Part shown: one piece after another, positions 63,933 to 64,000 of the stretch | Numbering within the stretch: the stretch's first letter is position 1 | How the letters are laid out: each line of letters opens with the position of its first letter | Assembly (NCBI RefSeq): GCF_032854445.1 | Contig: NC_088302.1 | Coordinates: 45,608,645-45,672,644 of the forward strand | Reading direction: 5' to 3' | Origin: Liolophura sinensis | Lineage: Eukaryota; Mollusca; Polyplacophora; Chitonida; Chitonidae | DNA length: 64,000 nucleotides | Made by a program: the position numbers and the translations under genes | Notes under the pieces: model-generated | What the model was told of the DNA's origin: nothing | Seen by the model: the letters and a program-made list of their open reading frames with translations, nothing else | Databases searched by the model: none

Positions 63933-64000
63933 TTACATGTGCATACATACTTAGTTATTCTGGATGATAATGGCTGTCAGGTTGGCTGTTTAGCTGACTT

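Overview
This is metazoan nuclear DNA with long, intron-rich genes (GT-AG introns with strong donors), many tRNA-derived SINEs, DNA-transposon remnants and minisatellites. The SINE families and the protein similarities suggest a lophotrochozoan, most likely a mollusc. This assignment is inferred from memory of such repeats and was not searched.

Layout. 1-6.6 kb is repeat-rich: a tRNA-headed SINE, two inverted-repeat (MITE-like) elements, and a broken CR1/Jockey-type LINE carrying a nested SINE with a clean 13-bp target-site duplication. About 6.8-25.6 kb (+ strand) holds a complete SLC6 Na+/Cl--dependent transporter gene. I could splice it into 13 coding exons giving 593 codons with consistent phases, and there is a possible noncoding first exon near 6.85 kb. 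25.6-30.15 kb holds three successive minisatellites, the last interrupted by a Tc1/mariner-like element. 32.66-58.4 kb (- strand) holds a complete CBP/p300 acetyltransferase co-activator gene of 26 coding exons and 2345 codons, with TAZ1, KIX, bromodomain, RING/PHD, HAT, ZZ, TAZ2 and NCBD all recognisable. 58.4-64 kb is the upstream side of CBP, with a possible divergent short ORF, two SINEs and a degenerate minisatellite.

The two genes are convergent (tail to tail). Nothing indicates that they work together: one is a membrane solute carrier and the other a nuclear co-activator.

The most unusual structure is inside the SLC6 gene. Two of its introns (5 and 10) begin with tandem arrays whose repeat unit is a copy of the 3' end of the preceding exon plus its splice donor. 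Intron 10 has about 54 copies of a 39-bp unit and intron 5 has a 37-bp unit spreading over about 1.2 kb. Each array therefore multiplies the 5' splice site. Further minisatellites sit in introns 7 and 9 and just downstream, while the CBP gene next door has none.
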